From Rhynchopus euleeides (taxonomy: Eukaryota; Euglenozoa; Diplonemea; Diplonemida; Diplonemidae): 64,000 nucleotides of DNA. The notes beneath the pieces are model-generated. The model worked only from the letters and a program-made list of their open reading frames with translations, did not search any database and was not told the origin of the DNA. Shown here one piece after another: positions 63,372 through 64,000 of the stretch. How positions within the stretch are numbered: position 1 is the stretch's first letter; each line of letters begins with the position of its first letter. The stretch lies in the NCBI GenBank assembly GCA_963210315.1, contig OY723237.1:3596001-3660000 (forward strand), in the 5' to 3' direction. Both the position numbers and the translations under genes were made by a program.

Positions 63372-64000
63372 ATGGCACCCCCGATGCGCAGCGCAGCCGC
63401 CATGTGTGCGGTGATGTGTGCCCTGCTGCCCGCAGCCCTGTCGCACACTGTCGAGACGGAGTTCGTGACCATCCCGAAGGGTGGCTGGCACGTGTTCGAA
63501 GCCTCGACGGACCTGGATGACTCGGTGCTGCACGACATCAAGTTCACCAACAAGGCATCCACACAGGGATGCGAGCTGAAGCTCCTTTTCGTGCAGCTGG
63601 AGGTCGATGTGACGGGCACGACTGTGCCGCCGGACACCTCCGAGACCCTGATTGGAGGACTCTACTCAAGCTCGACCTACTTCGTCGGGCGCAACGCCCC
63701 TCCGGAAACCCTCATCTCGGCAAACGTGACCGCAGTCGACTGTGACGTCGACCTGCAGGCCGCGTTCAACTTCTACAAGCTGCACGCCACGACAACGCTG
63801 AAGAAGGGGCGCAAGTTCGAGCTCCTGGGCAACCTCACGATCCCCATGGCGCTGCCGCTGGACGCGGGTGCACTGTACGTCGAGCTCGCCACCCTCACGA
63901 TGGTGACGCCCTGTGACGAGGAGAGGGAGGACGACATCTCATACCAGCTCGCTGCTCCGCGAGGCGAGCCTGGCAACGCCGTGCTGACGCAGCGGGGCCA
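63372..64000 (+). CDS. Type I membrane protein, divergent copy 3 (cut by window end)
   Basis: The frame is open from ATG 63372 to the window edge (about 209 residues). The signal peptide and first 20 mature residues (HTVETEFVTIPKGGWHVFEA) are almost identical to the other copies. Then the ectodomain diverges, while keeping alignable landmarks: FTNKASTQGC, ISANVTAVDCDVDLQAAFNF, LYVELATLTMVTPC. Two N-x-S/T sites (NVTA, NLTI) are visible. The stalk, membrane helix and tail lie outside the window. Strong conservation of the leader and signal peptide with a variable ectodomain fits a diversifying surface-protein family or partial gene conversion of the 5' end. Confidence 0.85.
   Translation, partial: MAPPMRSAAAMCAVMCALLPAALSHTVETEFVTIPKGGWHVFEASTDLDDSVLHDIKFTNKASTQGCELKLLFVQLEVDVTGTTVPPDTSETLIGGLYSSSTYFVGRNAPPETLISANVTAVDCDVDLQAAFNFYKLHATTTLKKGRKFELLGNLTIPMALPLDAGALYVELATLTMVTPCDEEREDDISYQLAAPRGEPGNAVLTQRG

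Noticed and set aside
1-64000. Retroviral, LTR or capsid-bearing elements
   Set aside because: No reverse transcriptase, integrase, LTR pair or capsid-like frame was recognised; the mobile elements seen are TIR or foldback DNA elements.
1-64000. tRNA or rRNA genes
   Set aside because: No cloverleaf with A/B box motifs or rRNA core was recognised by eye; a tRNAscan or Rfam search would be decisive.

Overview
This window is nuclear DNA from a unicellular eukaryote. It is GC-rich and has spliceosomal introns. Donors read GTATG(C/T), GTAAGT or GTGTGC, acceptors are (C)AG, and the tracts before acceptors are often nearly pure poly-C. Several introns are confirmed because splicing rebuilds a known fold or an internal repeat: a CCP6-type carboxypeptidase, a WW domain, and a duplicated domain in a polyQ protein. 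A tubulin-type carboxypeptidase and a multi-pass adenylate cyclase suggest a flagellated protist. DUF4116-like repeats occur in alveolates, other protists and giant viruses, so the lineage cannot be fixed from the sequence alone. I saw no rRNA, tRNA, CRISPR array, reverse transcriptase, LTR or capsid gene.

Layout. 1-2.8 kb: two copies of a dispersed element, a foldback repeat and a hAT transposase remnant. 4.5-5.9 kb: a three-exon gene of unknown function. 7.0-12.0 kb: a large polyQ/polyS/polyG protein with a duplicated domain split by an intron. 13.2-17.9 kb and 28.9-32.4 kb: a multigene family with an N-terminal ubiquitin-like (UBL) domain followed by many 25-residue DUF4116-like repeats. 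It comprises three intact genes, one frameshifted copy and one 5'-truncated fragment. 18.0-24.6 kb: a transposon cluster. It holds a 4.5 kb TIR element (zinc-finger transposase-like protein plus an accessory gene) with a 739 bp GC-palindromic element nested in the accessory gene, then a perfect foldback element, then a hAT-type non-autonomous element. 25.8-27.6 kb: a protein with an SH3-like barrel, a coiled coil and a C-terminal beta/gamma-crystallin domain.

33-35 kb: membrane adenylate cyclase. 36.1-38.0 kb: CCP6/AGBL4-like carboxypeptidase. 38.3-40.7 kb: two small TIR elements. 40.9-42.4 kb: coiled-coil/WW gene. 43.7-48.8 kb: a 1,711-residue protein. 49.9-52.7 kb: a tandem pair of UBL plus ankyrin-like proteins. 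53.3-54.5 kb: a TIR element. 54.7-64.0 kb: three copies of a secreted/type I membrane protein family with a strongly conserved leader, plus a small secreted protein.

The main theme is lineage-specific family expansion. Two unrelated helical-repeat families each carry an N-terminal ubiquitin-like fold, and the DUF4116 family has two alternative C-termini: a basic KRQR tail or a Ras-like CVLS prenylation box. Duplications carry promoter-proximal blocks along with the genes. TIR elements often lie beside or inside poly-C/poly-G tracts.
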